A stretch of 64,000 nt of DNA from Diogma glabrata (taxonomy: Eukaryota; Arthropoda; Insecta; Diptera; Cylindrotomidae), in NCBI GenBank assembly GCA_963693315.1, contig OY856186.1, forward strand, positions 129,873,143-129,937,142, read 5' to 3'. Below, in pieces: positions 24,052-39,029 of this stretch. Every line of letters begins with the position of its first letter. Position 1 is the first letter of the stretch. A program made the translations under genes and the position numbers. The notes below the pieces were generated by a model, which saw only the letters and a program-made list of their open reading frames with translations, was not told where the DNA came from and did not search any database.

Positions 24052-25380
24052 CAGTGGTTCTTAACCTTTTTGCAGTCGCGGTCCCCATAAAATAAGTTTT
24101 TGACAATCGCGGGCCCCTTATAATAAAATATTCTCCCGGTCATCATACTCACTATAAAATAATATAATAATCATTATAATAATAATTTTAAAAGAATGAA
24201 TTTATTGACATATTATGATAACAATAATTAATTGATAGTTTTCAAATTTATCTAAAGCAGAATCTTATTCCACCTTATTCGCGAATTCATTTTACTGTAT
24301 TCAAAACTATAACATAAAGCCTTCAAAATTGAACCATCATGTAATAAAGATTTGGCAAAGGTGTCTTGATCCACTATTCCGACTGCTATATTACGACCGC
24401 ATCAATACCACTACTTTGATTTCAGTGGAAGAAGACAACATTGCCGTTTATCGGCAGCAAATAACCAAATGAACAGTGAGCTATTTTGATAGTACGGATA
24501 GTACCCATTTAAAAACATTAGTGTTATTTCACTTCTGAGATTGCGTTCCAATTGCTGCTAAGTTGGTTTTACCTGCTAAACCTACATTTTTCAGAACTGG
24601 TCGTTAAATAATCTTGAATGTACGAAAAAAAAAACACACCTAACATGGTATCCGAGTTTTCAAGTAGGTTATTTGATCTCCAACTTATTTGATCGCTAAT
24701 TTTTCATATATCCGAACTGATCAGCTAGAGTTCTGATTATTTTTCATTTATATATTTAAAAAGAAAAATTAAAAATTATATGCTAGCATTTCTGATTACC
24801 ACTTTTTGAAATCATTGCTTCTACGTCAACAAAATGTCTACGCAAAAACTTCATTTATAAGAGTAGCGAAGCACGCCGGGCCCTCCTAGTTTATATAAAA
24901 ACGAATATAATTTTAGTTTGATACGAAAACGAAATTTTCACATCGTTCAAAATTTAAATTCTGTTTGGCACTAATAAATTTGATAAATTTATTAATTTAA
25001 TTTTCCGTGTTTGATTTTGATATTATGAAAAAAAGAGTTTTAAAAAGAGTTCTATGTGTTTGGACAAAATTAGATAAAATGATGGAGGAGGGTGTCTACC
25101 TAATAATTATTTTTCTACATCCTAACTGCGGCTATGTCACTTCGTATGTGTTGCATAAACTCGAAATATATAATGATCCAAAATTGATATGTATGTATTA
25201 CTATCAGTATTTATTGAAAAATAAGTGCATAAACATTCGTACACCTTGATTTAAAAACCGATTTTGATTTAAAAAATTATTTACAAATTCAATTTAAAAA
25301 AATCTGATAATATTTTTGCGGCCCCCCAAATACTTTTCGCGGCCTCCAGGGAGGCGCGGCTCCCCTGTTAAGAATCCCTG
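24052..25380. mobile_element. hAT-like element with exact 8-bp target duplication
   Basis: The left end is CAGTGGTTCTTAACC and the right end GTTAAGAATCCCTG, an imperfect inverted repeat of the CAGNGGTTCTTAAC hAT type. The subterminal 'gcggtcccc' and 'gcggcccccc' also correspond. The flanks are identical 8-mers ATTTAAAT at 24044-24051 and 25381-25388. No transposase frame is readable in the 1329 bp. A Helitron end lies inside (24640-24889). Confidence 0.88.
24640..24889 (+). mobile_element. Helitron 3' end, copy 1
   Basis: It ends in GTAGCGAAGCACGCCGGGCC then CTCCTAG followed by T. The terminal CTAG and adjacent GC-rich segment are Helitron 3' hallmarks. About 250 bp upstream it is related to 62229-62489 ('tatttgatcgc', 'ctgatcagctagagt', 'ctacgtcaacaaaatgt', 'cttcattta'). 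The 5' end (TC) is not located. It is nested inside the hAT-like element. Confidence 0.75.
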
Positions 25381-25388
25381 ATTTAAAT

Positions 25389-27684
25389 GATTTTATGTGT
25401 AATCAGGCAACATGGGCAGGCAGTAAATAAAGTGAAACGAACACATATTTCCAACCAGAACATAAACCTTACCTACTTCCAAGATAAGAAAGAATAAGAA
25501 CAGCGGTAAGTTTCAACAAACGTTGAAACACATTACCACTAACTATGATGCTTTGCTTATTTTGATAAGCTAATGCGTAAGGAAAGGGAAAAAAACATTT
25601 TGCTAACCTGTTTCAATTTAAAACATAAAACGGTAATATTAACAACTATCAACAAACCACCGGTTTGCAAAACTTTACCAAAAACTCTAACAAAAATTCG
25701 CAAACTGAATTAAATATAGAGCATTTAATATTGCCTAAATTGATAATGCTTCACGCGCATTAATTAGGTAAAATTGGTTGATTAATAATATGTAGATGCT
25801 GTGCCAAAAATAAGACGGTATTAGAGTATAAAATTTTATTTTTATTATGAAACTAGTTCATTGATAGGTCAGTTTTGAATTTAAACTTGGTAATGTAATA
25901 CAAAGTTTAACTATGTCATAAGTTAAATCCTAGTTTAAATTAGAGTTGCTTATTGATGAGATTTTCAACAAACAATAATAATTTACAACCAAATAATGAA
26001 TACAAATATTTAATATGTACATTAAAAATGTAAACGCTTATTAAACAATATGTAAATAAGCAATCAACATTGCATCAAAAAACAAACTTTCTCAATAATA
26101 AAAGATTACCGAACAAAACCACTTTACGCAAAAAAGTATAAGAACTTCATGAATTTTTCAATGAATTTCTTTTTTTCCTTAAACTACAAACACATATCCG
26201 TTTAACCACTTTCCACCATAACTTCTTTTTTTTTTTTCTTTCACGGTATATTTTTATTTGTATTTTCCGTTGAAGCTTGAAAGTTTTATCTGCATTTCCG
26301 TTATATTATATTATTCTAGCATGCTGAAAAATATATTGGATTCTTTTTTATGTATCGTTACTTTACCATACTATAACAAAATTATTTCGTGAAAATAAAA
26401 TTATGCATTAATACTAAAAAAAAGTTCAAAAGTAAGGAAAGGAAAAAAATAATCGAAACAAAGCTGAATAATAATGAAGAAAATAAACTTTAAAAAAAAT
26501 AGAAAAGAAAACGGTAAAGAAGTTGTATTAAACAAAATAAAAGAAATTATATTAAATAATTGAACACAATTAGGCATTTACATAAAATAAATAAAATAAA
26601 GTATAAAACTTTTCGTGGTGTGGTGAAAATAACAAAAAGAATTTATGTTGAAAGTAAATCGATTAGAGTTTTGGACAGTTATGTGGATAGAGCAATGTAC
26701 TTATGATTAGAAGGGGCTGGGATGAATATCATCGATTCAACGGTTTGTCATTAATTAATTGAACTTTAAAGCAAACGGTGGATAATGGGATTTAAAATAA
26801 AAAATCCCCTATAAAAACCCAATGAATTAATATAAGTCTTTGAATATAAAAGCATTAGTTAAAACATATACTAACTTTAAGCAGACTCTCACCGATAGTG
26901 TATGTAAAATGTATATAATGATAAAGTATATAAAAATTTGGTTCTATTAAATGAACCATCTAGATCTTCTGGAACTGGCTCATATTAATTTAAAGAAGTC
27001 AGTTAAAATTTAAAAGCCTTTTTCGATTTTCCTATTCCTATAGAAGAAACGATATCTACGTTTTACTATCTGTAATATGTAATTTACCTTCAATTCTTTA
27101 ACAACAACCACCTAGTACATTTCGAACTTAAATAAAGTAGTTTTGTCCTGATCTGATTATTTTTACATCAAAATTTTGCTTTACAAACTCAATTTAATAT
27201 ATCCTGTTCCGATTTATCAGAAGATAAATGAGTGGAATTTAATAAATTTATTTAATATAATCGTTATTATTTTGTTATTCCCATTCTATAAAAGAATTCC
27301 TTTAGTCATGTTTTCGAAATTGTTATTCATCTCTGAAAAATAAATAAAACGATCTTTACAAAGATTTTCTTCTAAATCGACTTTTTTTTGAAGAGTTAAA
27401 AATCTATAATTTGTCTATATCATATAAAAACTTGTGACACAGCACAGTAACATACAACCAACTCAGTTTTTTGTTGGTTTTATTAAAGAACTAGAAAAAT
27501 ACAATAAAAATATGTATTGATTTTTGGGTTATACAATATTTCTATCATATGTTTCCATTCTATGATTTATATAAAAAATAGTTAAACTGAAAAATCATGA
27601 TTTCGATGGTTTGTTAGCGTAGTTTTTTTGTTTATATTTACACTATTTTCTGTGTAAATATAGATTTTTTTGTTTCGAAGTTTT
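25389..27684. other. AT-rich stretch, no gene seen
   Basis: Very AT-rich, with poly-A/T runs and no recognised frame, RNA or repeat boundary. It may contain old decayed repeats or host intronic sequence. Confidence 0.5.
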
Positions 27685-29639
<1,955 letters not shown>

Positions 29640-29826
29640 AGGGTTATTAATTTACATTCAGAAGAAAAGACAGCTCAGGATACCGAGATGTATCGGTTAG
29701 ACAGAAATTTGAGTCAAATTCACGACTGCGGGATGAAAACCGAACGCAACGAGTTTATTGATCAAGTTGACATTCTGGATTCGATCAAATGCCTTTGAGA
29801 TGTCCAATGCGATCACGTACGTTAAA
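29640..29826 (-). pseudogene. LINE reverse transcriptase fragment
   Basis: The minus strand reads VIALDISKAFDRIQ then NVNLINKLVAFGFHPAVV. This is the RT block around the first catalytic Asp of a Jockey-type LINE (LDISKAFD), followed by a frame-shifted 'RYIS' segment. It is a different family from the LINE at 17.7-20.5 kb (LDISKAFDKVWHNNL). The surrounding frames are broken and the upstream part is replaced by the SINE-like repeat. Confidence 0.75.
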
Positions 29827-29934
29827 CCACCTGTACGTTTCACCACCTTTCTATATACATTTAGAATAAGGAAAAATAATGAAAAAAGAAAAGAATATAG
29901 TAATATATAAAAAAAACTTAACTTATAATTTGGA

Positions 29935-30190
29935 GGGTTTTTTTGTGAGCAATTAAGCTTAAGTACAAATTGGAAGTCACTTGAATTTTGCAATTCGAAA
30001 TAATTTTTCATTTTCTCTAAAATTCCCTTAGAAAATTTGTTTGTGTTTCGTGTCAGGATTCGAACTCACACTCATCAGAGTCACATGTTCAAATCCCGTG
30101 CGTCTTACACAACTTAGCCACAGCGACGATGACGTACCATATTTTAATTTTCATGTTCAGATAATTTCTAAATGAAACTTCATCATTTTT
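29935..30190 (-). repeat. tRNA-derived SINE-like repeat, copy 1
   Basis: The minus strand contains an A-box-like TGGCTAAGTTG (about 30112-30122) and, about 50 bases on, a B-box-like GTTCGAATCC (about 30057-30066). Then follow 'tgacacgaaacaca' and an AT-rich body. This spacing and these motifs match an RNA polymerase III internal promoter of tRNA origin. Related sequence recurs at 30465-30605 and 61440-61745. It could instead be a tRNA pseudogene inside a larger repeat. Confidence 0.6.
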
Positions 30191-30464
30191 CATATTTACT
30201 TAAGTTGAATTTTTCATCTATGATTCCATATTGGAAATTGCATTTCTTTGAAATTTTTTGTATTAAATTTCTATACATTACGATGTATGAATTCATAGGA
30301 TGAGACAATATTTCGTCAACATCTTAAGCCAACATTCTAATCAACATCCTAAGTCACAAGTGTAGAGTCATTATTGATTGTTGTCAATCAATGCAAAACT
30401 AATATCTGACGGAAGGTCAATTTATTGCTATATTTTTGGTTAGTACAACCTTAGGGGAATTTTT

Positions 30465-30605
30465 TTTAGAGGAGTTTTTTGTGAGTACATATTAGAAGTC
30501 ACTTGAATTTTGCAATTCGAAATAATTTTTCATTTTCTCTAAAATTCCTTTAGATAATTTTTTGGTGTTTCGTGCCAGGATTCGAACTCACACTCATCAG
30601 AGAAA
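30465..30605 (-). repeat. SINE-like repeat, partial copy 2
   Basis: It repeats directly the segment at 29938-30080: 'gaagtcacttgaattttgca', 'attcgaaataatttttcatt', 'ttctctaaaattcc', and 'ggattcgaactcacactcat' (the B box in reverse). It stops at 'catcagag' without the A-box half. Confidence 0.7.
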
Positions 30606-30700
30606 CAAATTTATGATCTGTAGTGATTTTCCGGCAACGTATAGATGTTTAGTGCTAGTCTAGTAATAAATTTTTAAACAGAGATGAAACATATATGTAC

Positions 30701-31811
30701 TAGTGATTGCAAATTACCCGATTTCAAATTATCCGGTTACTCGATTAGTATTTTCCAAATTACCCGGATTACCCGGATAACCCGGGTAGTTATAAAAAAA
30801 TTAAAAGATGAAAAACAATAAAAAAAACCTCACAGTAGTAAACTAAAAATTGATCATTTTTTAATTATAAAATAATATTTCAAAAATATTAAAGCATTTA
30901 GGGTAGCTGTACTCATCCGATTTCGTATTTTCTTTTTTAAATTCCTGCAATAGAAAAAACCCGCTCCGATAAAGTGGATGTTGGCTTCACGGTCAATAAC
31001 GATTGATTTAAATTTTCTATCATTTTTTCGGTTTCCTTTATTTACATACAAAATTTTCAGCTCTTTATCAACTGTAGTACCCCTGTTATCTATAGTAGAT
31101 CTTGTGTAGACAGCAATACATTTTTGTAGTTGTAAATTTTCAATATTATAATTAGCCGCATCATTATCAGATTTGATTTTTCATTGCTGACGTATTTCCC
31201 CATTTAGTTGAAATTATTCGTGCGCATCCAACTACGTGGCACCGAGATTTATCTGATGACATTTTCTTGAACTGGTCCCAAACTTTCGATGACACTTATT
31301 TTAATTATTAGCTTAAATCTTAAATAAAAACTTTTCATAATATATATACTGTTTTTATTTTAAACTAAATATAAACAAATAACCAATGAAGATCCCTAAT
31401 TTTTTATGACTTAATTTTAATTTTAATAAGAACTAAAATTCCATAAATTTTGTTATGTGTTCTTCGTCGTTTTTCTGTTGTTTTCGTAATCCAAACAATA
31501 ATAATTAACTAGAGGCCAGTTTAATGTTTACGGATGTGGTTGGTTTAATGTTTATGGACATATTGCAATTTGTATGGCTAGAATAGAATCATTTGTCAAC
31601 AACTAGTATAAAAAATAATTCAAATTTGCAAAAAGAGAATGAGCTGAATTGTATATTTGAATTTAGACTGAATTTTGTAAATTTTATTGAGAAAAAACTG
31701 GACCTTTTGTTGTTCGGGTACCCGACCAAAATATCCAGATATTAAATACCCGAAAAATCTTGCTAAATACCCGGGTATCCGGGTACCCGGATACCAAGAT
31801 TGCAAACACTA
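30701..31811. mobile_element. hAT-like element, CCCGG-rich ends
   Basis: The left end is TAGTGATTGCAAATTACCCG and the right end, read inward, TAGTGTTTGCAATCTTGGTA. Both lead into several ACCCGGATA-type subterminal repeats. The flanking 8-mers are ATATGTAC (30693-30700) and ATATGTTC (31812-31819), a one-mismatch 8-bp duplication as expected for hAT. No transposase is readable in the 1111 bp. Confidence 0.75.
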
Positions 31812-31823
31812 ATATGTTCTTTA

Positions 31824-32201
31824 CCCTGCCGAAAATTCTTGCAGGAAAATTATATAGGAGCTTACATGATCATTACCATTTCTTGTAGAGAATTGGGACA
31901 AGAAATTTACACGATCATACAAGATTCTTGAAAGAAAGTTTACAAGATCATGTTAGATCATACAAGATTCTTGAATTAATCATTCAGGATATTGTTTTGT
32001 CCTATATGATTCTTGCAAGGATCATGTGAACTTTGTAAAAATCAAATGCAAGTTCTTTCAAGGGCCAGGCATGTTTCTCGGAAGATCTTTAAGAAGATCC
32101 TAAAAGATCCTAAACTGGCAAGAGACTTGCATTTTCACATAGGGTCTTTGATAGTTCATGTAAAATCCTATCAAAAATTCCTACAAGAATTTTTGACAGG
32201 G
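31824..32201. mobile_element. small TIR element with CCCTG ends
   Basis: The left end CCCTGCCGAAAATTCTTGCA is mirrored by the right end, which reads inward CCCTGTCAAAAATTCTTGTA. The interior is rich in 'acaagattcttg' and 'agatcat' motifs. It begins four bases after the target duplication of the preceding hAT-like element. No target duplication of its own is clear. Confidence 0.65.
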
Positions 32202-33000
32202 AAACAAAGAGTTATGTTTAATATACATCGCTGCCCAAAACTAAAAACAATGTCCTCATAGAAGTTGTATGCCGAAAACTATATCAAAATCCTTAACCAA
32301 AACCGAAGTCTTGATATCTCAGAGCTTGAGATTTCAGCCCCTCCATATTTGTTATTTGAATTGTTTTGAATTATTTTGAGATCTGCACTTAATTTTTTAA
32401 AAGTAAAAGGTTTTATAAATTTAATAAATATTTAAAAAAAAAACAATTTCTATTAAATTTTACGTTCAATAAAAACTATGCTTACTAATAATAATAAAAA
32501 CTTATAAAATTCTTGAGCTCACCCAATTTGATAGATCTTTATTCCGTTGATTGCTGCGTTGCGTTGAATTTTTGTTGTAATAGTTTCTTGATGGATGGTA
32601 TAAATTCTGATCTTTTGTTTTTATTTTCCTGGATGAACGGATGATTCGGTCCCTTTATTGTATGGATTGTACTGTGTGTTTAGTTTATCTTAAATCTTGA
32701 TGTTTTGGGTTTATCCATTGATGAACTGTTTGCTGAACTGAGCTGATGCACTGAACTTCTGAATTTACATTGTAAATATGATCGGTACGATTTTATTTGA
32801 TTTCTCCTTAGATGTGATAGATCAATATGTTGGACTAGTTTCTAGCCTTTTAATATATAAATAAGTTTTAAAACACTAGCTATGTTTAAGCAATCTGTTA
32901 AATTATTATGATTTTTTTGTTTATGATTTGACACTATGTTTATGATTTTTTATATATATATTTTTTTAAGACTATAAAGACTATAAAGACTATAAATGCT
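32202..33000. other. AT-rich stretch, no gene seen
   Basis: I see no recognised frame or repeat end. A triple 'gactataaa' repeat near 32968-32995 leads into the minisatellite. Confidence 0.45.
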
Positions 33001-33004
33001 AATA

Positions 33005-33350
33005 AATTTATGTCTGCCTCAAAAGACTATGTGCGATGATATAGATGATAATTAATTAATTTCTGCCTCAACAGGCTATACGCGATGATATAAATGCTAA
33101 TAAATTAATTTCTGCCTCAACAGGCTACGTGCCATGATATAGATAATAAGTTAATTTCTGCCTCAACAGGCTATATACGATGATATAAATGGTAATAACT
33201 TAATTTCTGTCTCAACAGGCTATATGCGATGATATAAATGTTAATAACTTAATTTCATGCCTCAACAGGCTACGTGCGATGACATAGATAATAAATTAAC
33301 TTTTGCCTTAACAGGCTATATGCGATGATGTAAATGTTAACAAATTGTTC
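33005..33350. repeat. minisatellite, about 49-bp unit, 7 copies
   Basis: Seven diverged units of about 49 bp share 'ttaatttctgcctcaacag' followed by 'gctatatgcgatgatataaa' and 'tgttaataac'. Each unit carries GCCTCAACAGGC, a short stem-loop. The variants alternate between 'ctatatgcgatgatataaat' and 'ctacgtgcgatgatatagat', suggesting a two-unit higher-order repeat. Confidence 0.85.
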
Positions 33351-33644
33351 AGGATGATAATAATGTCATCTTATGCGGTCATCTACAAAAAAAATGGATT
33401 AGGAACAATGAACACAAGTAGTTTAAGCATCAAAGCCGATCTCAATACTCATAACCACACTTTTTATAATTTAGCATTTAAGCTTCCGTATAAAAAAGCC
33501 AATTTTCACTTTTTATTGTAATTTCTTATTATATTTTTTTTTTTAACTTGTTTGTACATTTGAATAACAATTCCTTATTTCACCAGGTAGTAGAAGACCA
33601 CCATAATTGATGAACTAATAATATTAACAAAAAAAAACGAGAGA

Positions 33645-33730
33645 TTAAATATAAATAAGTCCACGACTTATATTTAATATAAATAAATCCACGACTTATA
33701 TTTGATATAAATAAGTCCACGACTTATATA
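33645..33730. repeat. short tandem repeat, about 33 bp, 3 copies
   Basis: 'ataaataagtccacgactta' and 'tatttaat' or 'tatttgat' are repeated three times with small changes. No function is seen. Confidence 0.85.
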
Positions 33731-33734
33731 CATG

Positions 33735-34578
<844 letters not shown>

Positions 34579-34597
34579 TGGCGCAGTTGGCTAGAGG
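34579..34597 (+). promoter_or_regulatory. gypsy primer-binding site
   Basis: TGGCGCAGTTGGCTAGAGG lies directly after the inferred LTR end. TGGCGCAGT is the usual start of gypsy-group primer-binding sites; the exact tRNA is not determined. Confidence 0.65.
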
Positions 34598-34767
34598 TCA
34601 ATTGTTTTTCAAATAAATAAAAAATATATGTGTGAAGTGATACTGAAATCAAAAAATTAAAATAAAAGTAAAATAAAAAATTTACAACAAAAAAGTAAGA
34701 AAGAAATTATTAGTGGATTATTTGAGTGAAATTCAAATTATAACGGTGTTAGTATTATTGCGACAAA

Positions 34768-35565
34768 ATGGATTTTAAAATACTAAACGAACTTAAATTA
34801 GAGGGGAATCTGGCAGAAAATTGGAGAAAATTTAAACAGGCCTTGGAAATTTATATGAAAGCCACAGGAGGTGATCAAAAGAAGCCAGATGTGAAGGTGG
34901 CAATTATTTTGAGCATAATCAGAGAAGCAGCAGTTGAAATTTATAATACTGTTGAGCTAGCGAATGAAGAAACGGTGAACATAGACAAAATTAAAAAAAA
35001 GTTTGAAAGTTATTGTGAACCAATAAAAACATAGTTTATGAGAGATTTGTGTTTTATAACCGAATCCAGAAACAATTGGAACCATTTGATCATTCCCTAA
35101 ATGTTATAAAAAAATTAGTTAAGTCATGTGAGTTTAAAGAAGGAAAAGAAATGTTGAATAGTACAGGGTATAATTGACAACAATCTGCAGGAGAGATTAT
35201 TGAAAACGGATGATCTGACCTTGGAGAAAGCATAGAAAACCTACAGAGCTACAGAGTTATGTGATGATCAAGCTAATATTATACAATCAAGAGCAGAATA
35301 TCATGCATGTGCTTCATCATCTAAAATAGTTCAAGTAAGCAAAAAACCAAATTCAAGTCAAAGAAGTTTTAATACTGTAAGTTCAAATCAAAATTTTAAA
35401 AATAGTAAAAATATTAAATTTTAGTTTTAATTATTTTAATTAAATAATATTAAATTTAGTTTTAATAATTAAATTAAGTTTCAATTGTCGGTGTTAAAAC
35501 AAATCACGGTAAAAATAATTGTCCAGCATATGGAAAATTTTGTAAAAAATGTTCATTAAAACATC
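34768..35565 (+). pseudogene. Ty3/gypsy gag, broken, 5' part
   Basis: It starts MDFKILNELKLEGNLAENW and resembles gag of K02A2.6-type gypsy elements (EGNL.ENW..FK...EIYM.ATG, ...VKVA..L..I...A.EIYNT). The first open block ends at a TAG at 35032. Further homologous blocks follow in other frames ('NNLQERLLKTDDLTLEKA', 'TYRATELCDDQANI'). The segment ends inside a zinc knuckle (CPAYGKFCKKC) at about 35562, where a 14.9-kb insertion begins. The second half of the knuckle is at 50445. Role: capsid and RNA packaging for a retrotransposon, now inactive. Confidence 0.85.
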
Positions 35566-35906
35566 CCCGACTAGAAAAATCTTTCTAAACCTACTCAGGA
35601 CCTTTTCAGGTATGTCCAATAAGGATAATGTATGGTTTGTAACGCAGATCAATACTCAGGAACTAATAAGGAAATTTTATCAGGTCCACATCATGTATAC
35701 CTAATGTTTTCCTGATCAGGATCACCTGAGTTGGAACTAATCAGGAATACCTTTTTAGGAACTAGTAATTATCGTTTGAATAAAACCAGATTAAAAATAC
35801 AACTGTATTTATATTTTTAATACACTATTGGTTACTATAACAATAAAAACAAGATTTACGTTTAATAACAGTCATATTTTATTTATTCTTTTATACATAT
35901 ATCTTA

Positions 35907-36609
35907 TCGTCGCTTTAATAATGAAACAACGTATTCGCAAAAGTGTAGTTTCGAGATAATTGAGTTTAAAGATTTTTCGATTTTCTGATTTTCGTAAACG
36001 CGGCAGCGCTATTGAATGAATAAAGATATTGGAAAAAAAATTTCTACCAATTAATTTTGACTAGTTTCCCCACAACATATTAAAATTTCACTTTGGTACC
36101 TGCTGGCTTTTCTACCTAAAAAGAGGTGAAAAGTCATTCAGGTACCTTATACGTTATTTCATATTTCATATACGTTATTTCATTTTGCATGGAAGTACGA
36201 TTAAGCCTAAAATAAATTATAATAGAACGAAAGCATGATATTCTTACAATTTTTTATTTATATGAACCGGTCTATCATGTAGTCATGAATGATGCTTATA
36301 CAATATTTTAGATTTACCATTTCGTGTGGCGATCGTAATGTATGTAATATATACGACAATGATTTTACCCAAGTTATTATTCTGTTGGAATTGAAATATC
36401 GTACATGCATTTACGCTGTTTCAATATTTAACCAAATTCAAATTTGCATGTACGTTCATTATCAATATATTAATTTTCACCCCCAGTTGTAAAATAATTG
36501 GAAAATGTTAAAATGCCACTCTATAGACATCCTTATGGAGAATGCAGCGCACCCATTATATAATAACAACGTATATATGGCATACGTTATTTCATTATTA
36601 AGGCAACGT
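35907..36609. mobile_element. T element, copy 2
   Basis: This full copy of the T element starts TCGTCGCTTTAATAATGAAA and ends in a mutated right terminus (AAGGCAACGT for AAAGCGACGA). The next T copy starts four bases further on in the same orientation, giving a tandem pair. Confidence 0.85.
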
Positions 36610-37097
36610 TATATCGTCGCTTTAATAATGAAACAACGTATTCGCAAAAGTGTAGTTTCGAGATAATTGGGTTTAAAGATTTTTCGATTTTCTGATTTTC
36701 GTAAACTCGGCAGCACTAATGAATGAATAAAGATATTGGAAAAAAAATTTCTACCAATTAATCTTGACTAATTTTCCCACAACATATTAAAATTTCACAT
36801 TGGTACCTGCTGGCTTTTCTACCTAAAAAGAGGTGAAAAGTCAATCAGGTACCTTATACGTTATTTCATATTTCATAAACGTTATTTCATTTTGCATGTA
36901 AGTACGATTAAGCCTAAAATAAATTATTATTGAACTAACGCATGATATTCTTACAATTCTTTATATATATGAATCGGTATATCATGTAGTCATGAATGAT
37001 GCTTATACAATATTTTAGATTTACCATTCCGTGTGGCGATCGTAATGTATGTAATATATACGACAATGATTTTACCCAAGTTATTATTGAGTCCGCA

Positions 37098-37438
37098 TCA
37101 TAACATCGAAAAATCAAATCGTCGAATCACCAGAAATCACAAAACCGAAAGTTCATACCACCGAATTTCATATCATCGAAAGTTCATATCATCGAAAAGT
37201 CATAGCATCGCAAGATCATATCACCGAAAGTTCATTACGTCGAAAAGTCATAGCATCGAAAAATCACATCACCGAAAATCATATCATCGAAAATTTGATT
37301 CACAAAATCGAAAAATCATACCATCGAAAATGGTAAAATCGAAAAAAAAATCATATCATCGAAATATCATTACATCGAAAATATTCGATGTAATGAATAA
37401 ATCATTACATCGAAAAATCATATCATCGAAAAACAGGG
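37098..37438. repeat. left terminal satellite of foldback element
   Basis: Tandem, imperfect 'catatcatcgaaaaatcata' units of about 16-20 bp with variants 'catcaccgaaaa' and 'cattacatcgaaaa'. It is mirrored by 42245-42585. Confidence 0.9.
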
Positions 37439-39029
37439 TGTACTCTCCTCACAGATAAAACTTTAGTAAATTAAAATGTTAAATGTTAATTGGGCAATTC
37501 GTTTGAAAATGTACATTTATTTGTGGATTTTTTTTTAAATCAAAATTTTGTATGAGTGGAACGAATGAAAAAATCTAAATTCTGAATTTTTTATTTATTG
37601 CTTTGAAATGCAGTTTTGCTGGCATACATTTTTAGTAATTTCTTTTGGTTTACATAGATAATATATTATGTGCTAACATATTTTGAAGATAAAGTTTTAG
37701 GATTCCAAACAGATTTTTCTACGTTTTTTGAATAATAAATACTATGCCCTATAGTATTATATTATATTCACCCTGTAATCTTTTGAAAATGAGCATGTTT
37801 TATAGTTTTTTTTTGAAAATGCCTAAAACATTTGGTATGTTTAGTATTGACGAAATTTGTATTGGCGAAAGAAATTGTGTGTCAAGTGTTTTTCAAAAAA
37901 TAATGAAGTGTGTTAAAACACGAAAATGAGCATTTTTTGCTTAAAAATCGATCATTCTAAGTGATTACGAGTAGTAACATTGAATGTGGAGAAAATTTGA
38001 TGGTTGGCATTGGTATGTGGGACCAGAACCTTGATTATTGTATTGTAAGTGTGTCAAGAAATACTGTCAAGTGTGTCAAATGAATGATTTTCATTTATTT
38101 TTTAACCCAATTTTTTGGAAAAAATAAAATTAAGTATGTAATTATTTTTATGACTTGAAATGTATTTGAACATGAAATTGGACATGTTTCTATCCAGTTT
38201 CAACTCCTCCCAACTTATAGGAACAATTGGGAAATATCAAGTTGTTGCAGATTAAATGTCGTTTTAAAAGATTGATTAATTTTTGGAATATATTTAGAAT
38301 TTTGAAAAAAGTTTAATTTTTGATTTTATTATAAGTTTTGGAATATTTTTAGAATTTTGAAAAGTTTTTATTTTGTTTGATTTTTGCAATATCTTTAGAA
38401 TTTTGAAAATAGTTTCAATTTTTGATTTTGTAATATTCTCTTGAATATGTTTGAACTTTTGAAGAAAATTGAAATTTATGATTTTATTATAATTTTTAGA
38501 ATCTTAGAAAAAGTTTGAATTTTTGATTTTGTTATAATTTTTGCAATATGTTTGGAATTTTGAAAAAGTTTAAATTTTTGATTTTGTTTTAAATTTTTGG
38601 AATATTTTTAAATTTTGAAAAACAATTTAAATTTTTGATTTTATGATAATTTTTAAAAATTTTGGGATTTTTGAAAAAAGTTTGAATTGTTTATTCTGTA
38701 ATATTCTCTTGAATATTTTTGGATTTTGAAAAAAGTTGAATTTTTGATTTTATTATAATATTTGGAATTTTTTTAAATCAATTCAATCAGAATTCCTGCA
38801 ATGTTTCCGGTCTGAAAGACCTAAGTATTACATTCATGAGCCAAAAGTGAAATTCTTACCCCCACTTTTTTTGCATTTCTTGCAAAATTTTTTAAGCGAA
38901 TTTGATTTTTCTCTTTTTATTTTATGACATTACAAATTTAAATAATAAAACAGTAAGAATTGTGTTTGTGTTAAGGCTTTTTATATAGTTTTCACCAAAA
39001 GCTTTGTACGAGGACAAAATTACTAACAA

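Noticed and set aside
30050..30125. A functional tRNA gene on the minus strand
   Set aside because: Only A- and B-box-like motifs are present. No cloverleaf with acceptor stem and anticodon arm can be drawn.
33005..33350. CRISPR-like regular repeats
   Set aside because: The units are contiguous diverged copies without unique spacers, in a eukaryotic repeat region.
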